Positions 36,001 to 47,180 of a stretch of 64,000 nt of DNA are shown here, piece by piece; the first letter of the stretch is position 1; every line of letters starts with the position of its first letter. This stretch comes from Nageia nagi (taxonomy: Eukaryota; Pinophyta). Under the pieces are notes generated by a model. The model made no database searches. It had not been told where the DNA came from and saw only the letters and a list, made by a program, of their open reading frames with translations. Location: the NCBI GenBank assembly GCA_050084985.1, contig JBITNC010000001.1, positions 37,696,001-37,760,000 on the forward strand. The letters are read 5' to 3'. The position numbers and the translations under genes were made by a program.

Positions 36001-37037
36001 AGCAGGATCTAGTATGCAGGATATTGTTGATCTTAAGAAAAGTTGGCTAATATTTTGAAATGAAAGATTTGGGTGAAGCTAAACAAATCCTTGGAATGAA
36101 AATAACAAGAGATAAACAAAACCACTTACTTCGACTAAGTCAAGAAGATTATATTGATAAGGTTCTTAAAAGGTTCAATATGAAAGATGCAAAATCTGTA
36201 ACTACACCATTGGCAAAGCATTTTAAACTCACCAAACATTTATGTCCTAAGATAGATAAGGAAAAGGAGTACATGACTAAGGTTCCTTATGCTTCAGTGG
36301 TTGGAAGTTTAATGTATGCAATGGTGTGCACTAGACCAGATATAGCACAAGCAGTGGGAGTGGTTAGTAGATTCATGAACAATCCAAGAAAAGGACATTA
36401 GGAAGTAGTTAAATGGATCCTTAGGTATTTAAAGGGAACTTCTCATTACTCTTTATGTTTTGGTGGATCTAACTCTTGTTTGCAAGGTTATGTTGACTCT
36501 GACATGGCAGGTGATATAGATGGTGGGAGAAGCACTATAGGATATGTGTTTACCATTGGAGGTATAGCGATTAGTTGGATTTCAAAGCTTCAACAAGTTG
36601 TGGCTCTCTCCACTACTGAGGTAGAGTATGTTGTGATCACAGAGGCGAGTAAAGAATTGATTTGGTTGAAGAGATTGATGGAGGAACTGGGAAAGGTGCA
36701 GGAGGATGTGAAGCTATGGAGTGATAGCCAGAGTGCTATTCATCTTGCAAAGAACTCAGCCTACCATTCGAGAACCAAGCATATCACATTGAGGTACCAC
36801 TTCATCAGGATAGCATTGGAGGATGGTTCAGTCAGTTTGGGGAAGATTCACACGTCTCAAAATCCTGTGAACATGTTCACTAAAGTTGTTACGAGGAGAA
36901 GTTGGGCTCTTGCTCAACTTGGATTGGTCTTAAGGAGTAAAGGCCAAGATGAGAAGCTTTTAACCCTTATTGTAGAGGAAGAAGTCTCCAAGTGGGAGAT
37001 TGTTAGAAAATGGAGACTACAACTAGCTAGAAAATAG
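33074..37037 (+). pseudogene. Copia gag-pol polyprotein, disabled
   Basis: The start chosen is the ATG at 33074, shortly before the gag block FNGQGFQFWKMQM. Domains in order: gag; zinc knuckle CWHCGKKGHIKRDC (33769-33810); protease with WVLDSGASYHAT (about 33935-33970); integrase with LWHNRLRHM...CEDC, the DDE core including SDNGGEF and PQENGVVERMNRTI; RT with DVKIAFLHGDL and the catalytic YVDD (35981-35992); RNase H with DSDMAGD, STTEVEY, SDSQSAIHLAKN and TKHITLRYHFIR. Breaks: stops at 33464 (TAA), 35345 (TGA), 35570 (TGA), 35759 (TAG) and 36399 (TAG), and a net two-base loss between about 36040 and 36058. Most stops are explained by single C-to-T or G-to-A changes. The frame runs 13 codons into the 3' LTR and ends at 37037. 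Confidence 0.95.
36991..36999 (+). other. Polypurine tract of copia element
   Basis: AGTGGGAGA lies directly before the 3' LTR (T, then TGTTAG) and matches the usual plus-strand primer site of plant copia elements. Confidence 0.85.
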
Positions 37038-37542
37038 AGAGCAATTTCTTTCTCGTTTAACACCAAATTTCAGTTGCCAAGAAGCCATGACACCTGGTTA
37101 TCAGTTATAGAAGGGTTGGGGGTTACCTAACAACCTTCCTTATCCAAATTGGGTTTAAGTTGGGTTAGTTTGTACCTATAAATAAGAGGCTTGAGTTGAG
37201 GCATGTAGTATTGTAGTTTTGACAGCAATTGTGAAGTAGATTGTGATTGTTGAGAGAGAGATTGTAGTGAGGTTTTGTTGTAACTCCAAAGTGAAGATTG
37301 TAGCAAGGTTATGCTGGTTTGTTGCTTGGAGTAATTTGAAGAATGATATGCAAAAGGGTTGAAAGCTTCTCCATGGATGTAGGCTACATTGGGTGAACCA
37401 CGTTATCTCTTGTGTCTCTCTTTGTGTGATTGATGTTCATGATTATTTGATTTCAGTAGTATGCTTTGAATGTTGTTTCTTTTGCTAAGGAGTAAGAGAA
37501 TTATTGATGCTCTTGCTTATATAAACTTATTAAATCCTAACA
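37001..37542 (+). repeat. 3' LTR of copia element
   Basis: A 542-bp LTR identical to the 5' LTR at about 97% of positions, flanked on the right by the duplication TGTTC (37543-37547). The last codons of the pol frame lie in its first 37 bases. Confidence 0.97.
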
Positions 37543-40500
37543 TGTTCAATAATCTAAGCAATTCTAAGCCATTACATTATGTATTTTTCATAGTCTTACT
37601 TTTTTACCATGCCCATGCAAATACATTTTCGAATATCTAGGCACAAAAGATAAATGAATAAGGAAAGGTCATGGGAATTGAATACTAGACACCAAAGTTG
37701 AGGTTATCCTCTTCCTGTTACATGTTTTTGGATAATTTTTTCTACCTAGATTTGCAAATCATAGAAGGAAACATCATTTTGCAATTTAGTCAACAAGTTA
37801 TGAATAAAATCCACATGGCTAATTTGGAGATGGGTGATTATTATTTAACAAGTGTGGTGTGTATTTTTTAGGCTATATGGATTTTTGGGAATGCCCTTTT
37901 TGATACCATATTATGTTTCAAATAGGTTTTTTATGGTGGAATATTTTAGAAAACTATATGAAATAGATAAGAATTTTGGATATGGAAAGAAAATGACAAG
38001 TGTATTTACAAGGGTCCAAACCTTTGAGGGTTTTGTTCTAAAGAAAAAGAGGTAAGAAACCAAGCTAACCTATTTTTTGGAGAACTTGGTCCTCATTAAT
38101 ATTAATATAGCTTATCACTATTACCTTTATGTCATAAAGGTTAATAGCCTTGGGTCCAATAATCAAGGGTACCCTATAGCTTTTCAACCCCAAATAAATG
38201 AACAATTTGAAAGTTTTAGGAATTCTACCAAAAACATGACTATTTCAGATTCTCTTCTATATCTAAACATAAAATAGATGCTCATTGAAAACTTGTCATC
38301 CAAGGAAGATTTTTGGAGGATCTTATTCATAAATAAATACAATATAATGAAGATAGGGATAAGTTAAGCAAAGTAGTTATTAAAAAGTTAAATACCAAAA
38401 ATTGGAGTAAGGATAAAAAAATGGCTTTTCTCATCTTCAAAGCTAAAGAGGGTAATCTTATTACTACTACAAATTTTGATGATGATGAATTTTCCAAAAA
38501 ATATAATGAATAATATGAAAAGGATAAATTATCATCCTTTGATGAGGAGAATTCAGATATTAACAAGCCACCTTCACTAGCCATAATTGCAGCTACTCAA
38601 CAAAGACATAAGGAAATGACTAAGATAATAGAGAAAGCTAAGCATAAGAAGCCATAGAAACAAATACCTTTGACCTTGCTATGCCAAAGGTAGTGAAATA
38701 TCAAATGTAAATAAGATAAAATCATTCACTTCCAAATTTGAAGAGGCAAAAGACATACCAAAAGACTCCTCCCAAAAGCATAAGATAATCTTATGTGAGT
38801 ACTATGAGGATTTTGATATCCAAGCCATCATCACTAATTGCTTCAAATTCTTTAGTTCCTATCTCATTTTTCCCCTATATATCCATCTTGATAAGTTAAT
38901 TTTCTAATACTCATACCCAATTTATCTCATCTTCTGCTATTATTTCTACTTCAACCCCATTACAATATGTTGCTCCTATCATGCCATTATTGTTTGCAAT
39001 ATTTTTGTATTTTCCATCTCCATCCACTCAAGTCCAAATGCATACTATAACCTCAATTTCCACATATTTAGCTATAAAACAAAAACTTATTTCTATTCAA
39101 TCCACCTTGGTTTCTCTACAAGGTCAATCTATTTAGTTGTCCTCACTAATATCAAGATTTAAGTCAATGACTCATCCACCCATTTTAGGATTTTAGGAGC
39201 TTCCTCTTTTGAATAAACTCAAACTAATACTCTTTGATTTTTTCATAATATGACTTTAATTCCTAAGTAATTAAATATTTTCAAACTTCTATACTAGGAG
39301 CTACCTCTAGACCTCCTTCAATTTTGACAAAAATAAAAAAATATGAATATTAGCTTGCTACCATAATAAGATAGGAACAATCTTATGTTCTAATCTGCAT
39401 CAATTGTTGCTCCAGATGTGACTTAGCTGATTGTGCAACTAAAAGAGATAGAGATAAGGATTATATTTGAAATGAAGGATAATATCCTTTTAGAGGAGTT
39501 AAAGAGACTAAAAATTGATATTAAAAATCTTAGATATTGCATATCAAAGATACCTACATAATTCATCTTACAAAAGAAGGACAAGGAACTTGCTGTAGTA
39601 ATGGAGCAAGTTAAATCTAAGAAAAAAGAGCTTATGGTTGCTAAATAAGAAATGAGTAAATTATAATTAGAGCATGAAAAGATTAAGAAAACCTTATCCC
39701 TATTAGATGCTAACCTATCTAGTCATAATACTCAAATACACCTAAAAGGATACTATGATTATTGAGAAGGACACCTAGATAAATGAACATAATGCATAGA
39801 TTAAGGCTAAGGATGATGACTTAACCAAAATAGCTCCTTAGTTTAAAGTAAAAGATACCACCATCAAAACTAGAGAGATATATTTACAACAATCTAGTTT
39901 TTATTAAAACAAAATGAATATCAATTACATAAAACCACTAAACAGTTAGCCAAAGTAGAGCAATTGAAAGATAGATCATATTTTAGCAAGAAAACCTTAT
40001 CTAGTTTGTAGATCAAGTTGTGGGAAATCATGTTTTTAGAAATTAAGAATTTGTTCCCAATATCCAACTATATCACATCTTACCAAAGGACCATTCATAA
40101 TGTCTTGACCAACATTTCTCATACTAAGGTACTGGTGGATGCAAGAAAAGATGATACTCAAGCCATTGTTTGTAACCTAGAGGTTATATGATGAAGACCT
40201 CTCTAGCTAGAATTTGGGATCAAAGGAATAAATTCTTGACATGGCATATTCCATCATGAGGATAGATGCATATTTAGAAGAAGGATCTACATAGTAGGCA
40301 ATTCTAACCGAAGATTCAGGCAATAAAGAAAAAATTCCAACAGTTGAAAGCTTTAGGCATTCCATACTTTTGGCAAGATTCAAATCCATTAATAAAAGAT
40401 TAGGTGAAATAGCTAGCCTAAGAAGTTTGATAATAATATTTATTTTTTCATAGTGAACAACATGATTATTATACATAGGGATATTGCAAAATTTGAAAGG

Positions 40501-40632
40501 TACATCAATTCTGATAAAAAATGGGCAAAGATAAAAACTATTTTGTTAAAAGGTGATTCTATAGCCAAAGGATAGTTTCTATTTAATTTGGTTTCTTAAT
40601 TTTGTTACCAAAAATCCCCACAAGCCACCAAA
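37543..40632 (+). pseudogene. Gypsy A downstream ORF, second part (unrecognised, charged and coiled-coil regions)
   Basis: This continues the region interrupted by the copia element. Stop-poor plus-strand pieces include 37852-38055 and a charged segment at about 38395-38660 with FDDDEFSKKYNE and KDKLSSFDEENSDINKPPSL. A likely coiled coil at about 39470-39740 includes KKDKELAVVMEQVKSKKKEL. A final part at about 40200-40600 ends just before the 3' LTR. Element B shows the same succession of YSP motif, acidic/lysine-rich segment and coiled coil at similar spacing: about 2.3 kb from motif to coil here once the copia is subtracted, about 2.4-2.5 kb in B. Function unknown. Broken throughout by stops. 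Confidence 0.5.
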
Positions 40633-42480
40633 TGTAGATATAATTTTGTACATAGTGCCATAGAATATAATGAAAAGACTATGTTTTATTTTGGTTGCTT
40701 CAAATTTTGTGTATAACTATGGTTGTGTGTTGATTACATTTACTTGTTCAAGGAATTAATCTTGTTCAAATTAATGTTCAATTCATGATGAATAAGTGTA
40801 CTTTTATTTTGGTTAATACCTATAACATATCTTTCTTCTATATAACTATTAGTTGTGGATATTTTTATCTTCTTCATCTATAAGCTTTTAAGGAAAATTC
40901 ATATTATGAAGAAAGATGATGTCATATATGCCCCTTTGCATCATAGAAGGAAATAGAATTTGGACTTTTAAAGATGAAGGTGGTGTTAGAATCATCTACA
41001 TTATAGAAGATGCCTCAAAATTATCCTCTATAGCATAACAAAGGAAATTTACATTATGAAGGTAAGAGGATTACATGGTAATTGACATTACAAAGAAAGA
41101 TGATGTCAAGATGTCAGATCTGCACTCCATATTCAACTAAAAGAATACTTACAATTATGAATTTCTCTAAAAGATAAATATATACCACCTTTCAAATCTT
41201 GCCACATGTATCCAGTCTTTGTGATACTTATATCAAATGGGTACCTTACACTCATATTATATCAAGCCTAGTTTAAGGAGAAACCTTGTAAGGATACACG
41301 TATCATAGAAGACTTCATCCAAACTTTGGAAGGTGTTGATGTGATCCCATTATTTCACAATGCAAATTCTTGAAGATAAAATCTAGAAATATCCTTCCAA
41401 CTTGAATTCCATGTAGGGAATATGAATTCTATCTAGATTCATATATCAAGTATAGAATATCCTCCATCATCATATAATACCCTTCATTATGAGAAGATAG
41501 GGTTATTAGCTGATCAACTCAATGGGACTTAATAGGCTAAATTAGATTGCTAGGTCAATATTGAGGTAATAACTTCTTCAACTATAATTTTTACAAGAAT
41601 CAATCAAGGAAGAAGGTTTGAACATCATCAAACCATACTATAATAAATATAAACACACTTAGATCCAAAAAGGTTTCCAACTATAAAAATATCATTTTCT
41701 AAAAATCAACCCTAATCAAAATATCAATCGATGGCCTAGTGATTGAGAATATCATGGTTGAAATCTTTTGGATAGGACTAGTATCTTCAAAATCAAAATA
41801 TTAGGATGATCTTTTCTTTCTAATATTCTTGATCAATCTGATTTTACCAAGATTTGATACCTGAGGAATGTAAATATCTATCATAAGATCTAGAGATCTT
41901 ATTTTGTAATTAATGAGCATGTGCATCTCATAGTGTAGTATGTAGTGGATGTTATCTCAGCTCTTGTACCTTTTTATATAAATACTGGAGGCCTCTACTA
42001 AATAAAAGGTTGGATACATGTTAAATATTACCCTATGAAAATTACTAAGTGTATTTTGGAATGATGAGCTCAAACTATTTTCCCTCTATGATTGTGTTTG
42101 AAATCTTTATTGCTCTAAAGTTGTTGCTATTAGTTGTGTGCCTCCTAGGAAGGAAATCATGCATGGATCAAACTATGGTTATTTTGTACTATATTCATTT
42201 TATTAGCATTTCTAGCTAAGACTACTTGTATCTATGAAATTTGAGCAATATCTATACCAAAAGATCAAAAGATTTTCTATGCTTGCATTGATTCCAATTC
42301 ACCTTCTTACCCCTATATATTTATAATTTTTACCTTTTCTATCCCTTAAAATTGAAAAACCCCTACAAATAAGGAGTCAACCTTCATATTGAAGATCAAT
42401 TTACAACACATTTGTAACTTGTATCAATGATTTACTTTGGTTAAGAGAGCATGATTCATAATACCTTAGCCTAATCAACA
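40633..42480 (+). repeat. 3' LTR of gypsy A
   Basis: An 1848-bp direct copy of 23449-25267, roughly 85% identical, ending CTAATCAACA and followed by the exact duplication TGAAG (42481-42485). Confidence 0.9.
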
Positions 42481-42589
42481 TGAAGGTACTAATAATATTA
42501 AGCTATTTAATCTAATGAAGCATTTGGATTCAATGCCAAATACACTCATAGTATGGAAACCAAGTCATGTGCTCTTGCTGAGCATGAAT

Positions 42590-43015
42590 TGCTTTCCATG
42601 ATGCAAATAATTTTATGGTCTATAATGATTACAGGATACATTCAAAATGGGTTTTTTAAAAATTTGGCTAACCCTATCTTATCTAATTCATGATGTTTTG
42701 AGTAGGTTATCTTAGGGGAAATAAATCCAACTTTTATATCATATTATGCTTATTATGGAGGTAAGACAACATAGTATTTAATTTCTAGGTTGAACAATGG
42801 AACATGCTATGGTTTGCTTCATTGCATGGCCTACATCATAACACTTTCTTTGGCTACAATGACTATAAGGTACACATAAAATGGGTTTTCTAAAAAAGGA
42901 TTGTATACATGTATGCAAAATGTGGTAAAATACACAAAGCCCAAGAATATTTGCATAATTGTGTAATGATACATCTCAAGAATAATGCAATAAGATTCAC
43001 TCATGCTATTAAAGT
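42590..43015 (+). pseudogene. PPR protein fragments
   Basis: Two pieces fit PLS-type pentatricopeptide repeats. WSIMITGYIQNGF (about 42615-42655) matches the 'VSWN.MI.GY.QNG' motif. VYMYAKCGKIHKAQEYLHN (about 42905-42960) matches 'MYAKCG.I..A...FD.M'. R1 repeat sequence lies between and after them. Full PPR proteins bind organellar RNA; these are isolated decayed motifs with no start codon or targeting sequence. Confidence 0.65.
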
Positions 43016-43265
43016 ATTACAAGCATATTTTTACCAACTTACCACTTTTGAATTGGTTTTTGACACTTTATTATAGTGTTTCTTCATGTACCTAGTTTTA
43101 CACCTAGAAAATGCATATGCTTAAAAGTCTCTATAGTATTTTAATTTTCACATATCCTATAATCATAGGATTATTCATTATACATGATTTATTTATATAC
43201 TTTGTCATGTAGGCTATCTTGAGGGAGATTTGAACTTCATTGCCAAAATACCCATAAACCTTGAA
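42650..43265 (+). repeat. Dispersed repeat R1, copy 2
   Basis: It shares with 18540-18975, in order, TCTAATTCATGATG.TTTGA.TAGG, AACTTACCACTTTTGAATTG (43036), TTTTACACCTA, CATATCCTATAATCATA and ACTTCATTGCCAAAATACCC. PPR-derived sequence is interspersed. Confidence 0.7.
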
Positions 43266-43414
43266 TTGGATGTGTGCATGTGTGTACTTATTGCTTGTAA
43301 ATCAAATGTTGTAGTTTGTGTAGGCTATCTTGAGAATCACCTACCAAACATGATCTAAAGTTTTTATCTTAATTTATGCCTATGTATAGAGGGTAAAATC
43401 ATATCATGTCATAA

Positions 43415-43905
43415 TAGTTTCATGGTTTGTAATGATTATAGGGTATGCAAAAAGTGGGTTTTCTAAAAAAGGCCCATAAACATTTATGCAAAATGTGGAA
43501 GAATACATAATGCCTAGGAATTGTTTGATAAGATGCAATATGTATATAGTTTCATGGTTTGAAATGATTGCAAGATATACATAAAATGGATTTATAAAAA
43601 AGGCCCATAGACATGTATGCAAAATATGGAAGAATATACAAGGCTTGGGAGTTATTTGATAAGATACACAATGCAAATAATTTCATGGTTTGCAATGATT
43701 ATAGGACACACACAAAATAGATTTTTTGGAAAAGGCCCATAAATATGTATGCAAAATGTGGAATAATACACAAGGCCTAGGAATTATTACATAAGACTCA
43801 TGATGAAAACATAGTTTCTTGGAATACAATTATCAAAGGATATGCAATTCATTGCTACAATAAGGATTCCCTTAAACTCTTTTACCTATTGAAGCATCTA
43901 GTTTG
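43415..43905 (+). repeat. PPR-derived tandem repeat, period about 132 bp
   Basis: Units start at 43417, 43549, 43680 and 43814 with GTTTCATGG or a close variant (spacings 132, 131, 134). Each unit encodes remnants of 'VSWF.MI.GY...GF' directly followed by 'MYAKCG.IH.A.ELFDKM', skipping the roughly 55 residues that normally separate these blocks. The last unit is best preserved: MYAKCGIIHKA, then ENIVSWNTIIKGYAIHCYNK and DSLKLF. The array is a shortened PPR cassette amplified as DNA. Confidence 0.75.
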
Positions 43906-43914
43906 GTTTCATGG

Positions 43915-44370
43915 TGACATTATGAATAATGTTAAAGCATAATGATGATATATCTACTAAGAGCTTGTAAATGTAGCTAGCATTGACTTATCTAATTCAT
44001 GATGTTTTGAATAGGCTATCACAAGGGAAAGACAACCAACCTTTACATCTTATTGCTCTTATTGTGGAGGTAACACAACATAGCATTTAAATTTCTATGT
44101 TGAATATGTTTTAAGTATTAGAAGCTTTTTTTTTCCAAATTACCACTTTTAGACTAGTTTTTGATAATTTCTTAAAGTATAATGTTTCATCATGTAGCCA
44201 ATTTTACACCTGATAATTGCATCTACTTAAAAGTCTCAACAAGTCTTTTATTTTGTGCATATCTTACAATCCTAAGATTAATCATTATACATGCATTATT
44301 TAGCTTCTTATTCATGCAGGATATCTTGAGGGAGATTTGAAATTCATTGCCAAAAATACCCAAAAACCTT
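43915..44370 (+). repeat. Dispersed repeat R1, copy 3
   Basis: Same word order as copies 1 and 2: GAGCTTGTAAATGTAGCTAG, AATTACCACTTTTAGACTAG (44138), TTTTACACCTGA and ATTGCCAAAAATACCC. Confidence 0.75.
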
Positions 44371-44760
44371 TGATTTGGCTTTATGCATGTTTATACTTAG
44401 TTCTTGTAAATTGAGTGTCATGGTTCATATAAGCTATCTTGAGGGAGATTTGAACTTGACTTCTAAAATATCTATAAACCCTAAATTAAGAATGTACATT
44501 GTGTCTACTTGGTACATGTAAATTGAGTTTTGCGGTTTGAGAAGGATATCTTGAGGAAGCTTTGAAATCCATTACTGAAATACCCATAAATCTTGAATTG
44601 GGTATGTAGATGTATCTCCTTAGTGCTTGTAAATCAAATATTATGGTTTATGTAGGTCATGGGAGCTTTGAACTTTCAATTTTAAAATAACCATAAACCT
44701 TGACTTGGGTGTGTAGATGTGTCTACTTGGTGCTTTTAAATCAAATGTTATGGATTTGTT
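44318..44760. repeat. Tandem repeat, period about 103-112 bp, four copies
   Basis: TATCTTGAGG starts at 44332, 44435 and 44547, and a fourth unit lacking this word begins near 44654. Each unit continues with TTTGAA.TT, AAATA.CCATAAACC and a GTAAATTGAGT/GTAAATCAAAT tail. One further copy sits at 43207-43320 in R1 copy 2, so the unit is the end of R1 amplified. Confidence 0.8.
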
Positions 44761-44775
44761 TGAATCATGCAACAA

Positions 44776-45160
44776 AGTTTCATAGTTTGCAATGATTGTG
44801 CAATACACAAAAAAGATTTTTTGAAAAAGGACCATAGACATATGAAACATGTAGTAGAATAAAACAAGACCTAGGATTTTTTTAACAAGATGCATTACAA
44901 AAGTATAATTTCATAGTCTAAAATGATTGCATAATACACAAAATAGGTTTTTTAAAAAATCCATAGACACATAAAATATGTGGAAGAATAAATAAGACCC
45001 AAGATAAGTTTGACAAGATGCATGATGAAAATACAGTTTCATGGTTTGTAATGATTATAGGTTTCATGGTTTTTCTAAAACAATGCAAAAAAATACAAAG
45101 CATGGTTATATATGTAGAATGTAGAAGAATGCACAAGGTCATAGGCTAAAATACCTACTT
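44776..45160 (+). repeat. Second PPR-derived tandem block, three units
   Basis: Units start at 44777, 44908 and 45036 with GTTTCATAG-type words (spacings 131 and 128) and carry the same PPR-derived pattern as 43415-43905, more decayed. Confidence 0.7.
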
Positions 45161-46804
45161 GCACCTAGTCTCACTTCATATCCTCTAGTCTCACCATGTC
45201 TCCTCTCATTTGGTCTCAACATGTATCCTCTCTCCTCCAACCCCTAAGCTTGAAAAACTTGAAATGATGAAAACATTCCAAGTAACCCACATAAGGTCCC
45301 CACCCATGCCTTTTTATCTTTTTTTTTTCTCATTTTCACTAAGGGGCAATTTTTCATTGCCCCAAAAATATTTTTTGGGATAGCTAAAAATTATCCAATG
45401 AAAAATACCACTAAAAATTAATAAAGGGGTGGTTTAAAAATTCCCCTTCATAACCAACTCAAATAATTCACCCCAAAATCCCATTTTTGGTTTGCTAAAA
45501 ATATTATCAAAGATATCAAAAAATTGAAATTGGGGTTTTATACATTATATTCCCTCATGATAATATCTTTTAATGGACTTGTAACAACAAATATTCATTG
45601 GAATGAAGTTTATGATATTTGAAGAGATGTAAAGCCAAGACAATTTCTTGAACTTTAGAATGAACATTGTATTGTTTGAAAGGTTAAAACTTCAAATGAT
45701 TTGAAATAGTTTGTTATGCAATAATGCTAAAACTTAATAACATTATATTTTTTTGAAAAGATATTTTTTTAGCTTTACAATACTTTGACTTTTATAGTGA
45801 GTTCATTTTTTATATGCATTAAATTCATGGTCTTATTTTGTTGGAGCTAAATATTTAGTTTGTAAATCTCTATAAGCTATCTTATTCTAAATGTTATGAA
45901 ATACAAATTTTCTTAACCTTTTATGTCTATTTTTATGTTTCCTTATGATTTAAACATACCGATTAAATTAAGATACCAATAATAAATAATATGTAAATTA
46001 GCATCCACAACATAAAGACAAATTTTTACCCAAGTTCACCCAATATCAACTAGTCTATCATGTTTGATCTTTATTTAATATCTTAGGTCATAAGAGAATT
46101 ACAAATACAATAGTTTTAAGAATATCTAGATGGCTTCCACAACACATATCTCCTACTATTGACTACCTAATCTCTTCTACAACCTCTCTATTATCTCCAA
46201 TGGCTTCTTCTCTTAGGTTCATCACTAAAAGAATATATCAACTAAATTTTCTAAACCCTTTTAGATATGGATAGGAGTATTTTATAGGTAAAATAGATAC
46301 CTCTTGGAAGATAAACTTCCCAAAAAAATAGGAAACAACTCAAACAACTTAAAATTCCCTCACAATCATTCTATCTTCTCAACATTAGAACCAATTGACA
46401 TGATCATATAGCCAAAATAATACACATGCTTAGTCAACCAATGGATCATCTAAATACTAGTTCATGATCTTCACAAAGTTAACCCACTTCCATAAGTCCT
46501 CTAAATGCATATGACACCAAAAACCTAAATATCTAGTAATCTCATCAAAAAATCATGTATGAAGCTTAACATTGGCATTGTAAGTGGCATTAGTAGTAGG
46601 ATAAAATGCATAAAATTCTACTAAGTCAAAGGAACATCTCGAATTTGAATATGAATACCCTTGGTAACAACCTCACTTTAAGAATATGAGCTTTAGATAA
46701 TGAATTTATTGAACTATACTCCAACACTTGACTCGTTTCCCCAATCGACTCTAAGTTGTTGATTATATCTTTTGCTCATTAATTAAATAATATATAATGA
46801 ATTT
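45161..46804. other. Stretch without recognised features
   Basis: AT-rich; some C/T-rich repetition (CCTCTAGTCTCA and CTCTCATTTGGTCTCA words) at 45170-45240. No coding similarity recognised on either strand. Confidence 0.45.
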
Positions 46805-47180
46805 TTATCATAGTTGTAATATTATAGGAACAATCTCATGGGTGTAACATTATAGTAACATTCTCATTTGGTATAATTTAAAAGTATTCTTATAATTCTC
46901 TATTTATATTATTTTATTACCCATTAACATTTGGGTATAAACCAATTGAATGCATTCTTACATTTTATGATAATGAAATTATTTGTATTGAGAAACAATA
47001 CAACTTTTTTTCCAAGAATTGAATAAGGTACATGTTATTACAATAGCATTCTTATGGTTGTAGTATTACAATAACATTCTCATGATTGTAGTATAATTTA
47101 GTAACATTCTTAGTATCATAACATTTAAATAACATTCTCATTTGGCATAGTTTAAAAGCATTTTTGTAATTCTCTATGGA
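46805..47180. repeat. Degenerate minisatellite with AACATTCTCAT core
   Basis: Words GTAACATTCTCAT, AATAACATTCTCAT and TTTAAAAGTATTCTTATAAT recur irregularly. Two longer copies (about 46850-46905 and 47118-47178) match over about 57 bp. Confidence 0.7.

Larger units (their letters stand above)
32451..37542 (+). mobile_element. Ty1/copia retrotransposon, nested in gypsy A
   Basis: A 5,092-bp element with 545-bp and 542-bp LTRs, both TGTTAGAAAATGG...CCTAACA. It has an initiator-tRNA-Met type primer-binding site, a gag-pol frame in copia order (gag, protease, integrase, RT, RNase H) and a purine tract before the 3' LTR. The LTRs differ by 17 substitutions and one 3-bp indel, about 3%, so it is much younger than its host gypsy A. 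The gag-pol frame is broken by stops and a frameshift. Motif wording resembles the Tork/Tnt1-like group, which is an inference. Confidence 0.97.
23449..42480 (+). mobile_element. Ty3/gypsy retrotransposon A, complete but dead, with two nested insertions
   Basis: The element has two direct LTRs (23449-25267 and 40633-42480) beginning TGTAGATATAATTTTGTACA, and a perfect 5-bp duplication TGAAG outside both ends. Inside, on the plus strand, are gag, RT/RNase H and integrase in gypsy order, followed by a long unrecognised region. LTR identity is roughly 85% by eye, so the insertion is old. It contains a family-S solo LTR in integrase (29596-30208) and a copia element (32451-37542). Without these and their duplications it would be about 13.3 kb. 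No clear primer-binding site or purine tract was recognised beside the LTRs. All coding parts carry multiple stops. Confidence 0.88.

Noticed and set aside
43404-43676. Minus-strand 90-codon open frame, with similar ones at 44641-44895 and 44918-45142
   Set aside because: They are antisense to the PPR-derived tandem units; their mutual similarity follows from the DNA repeat.
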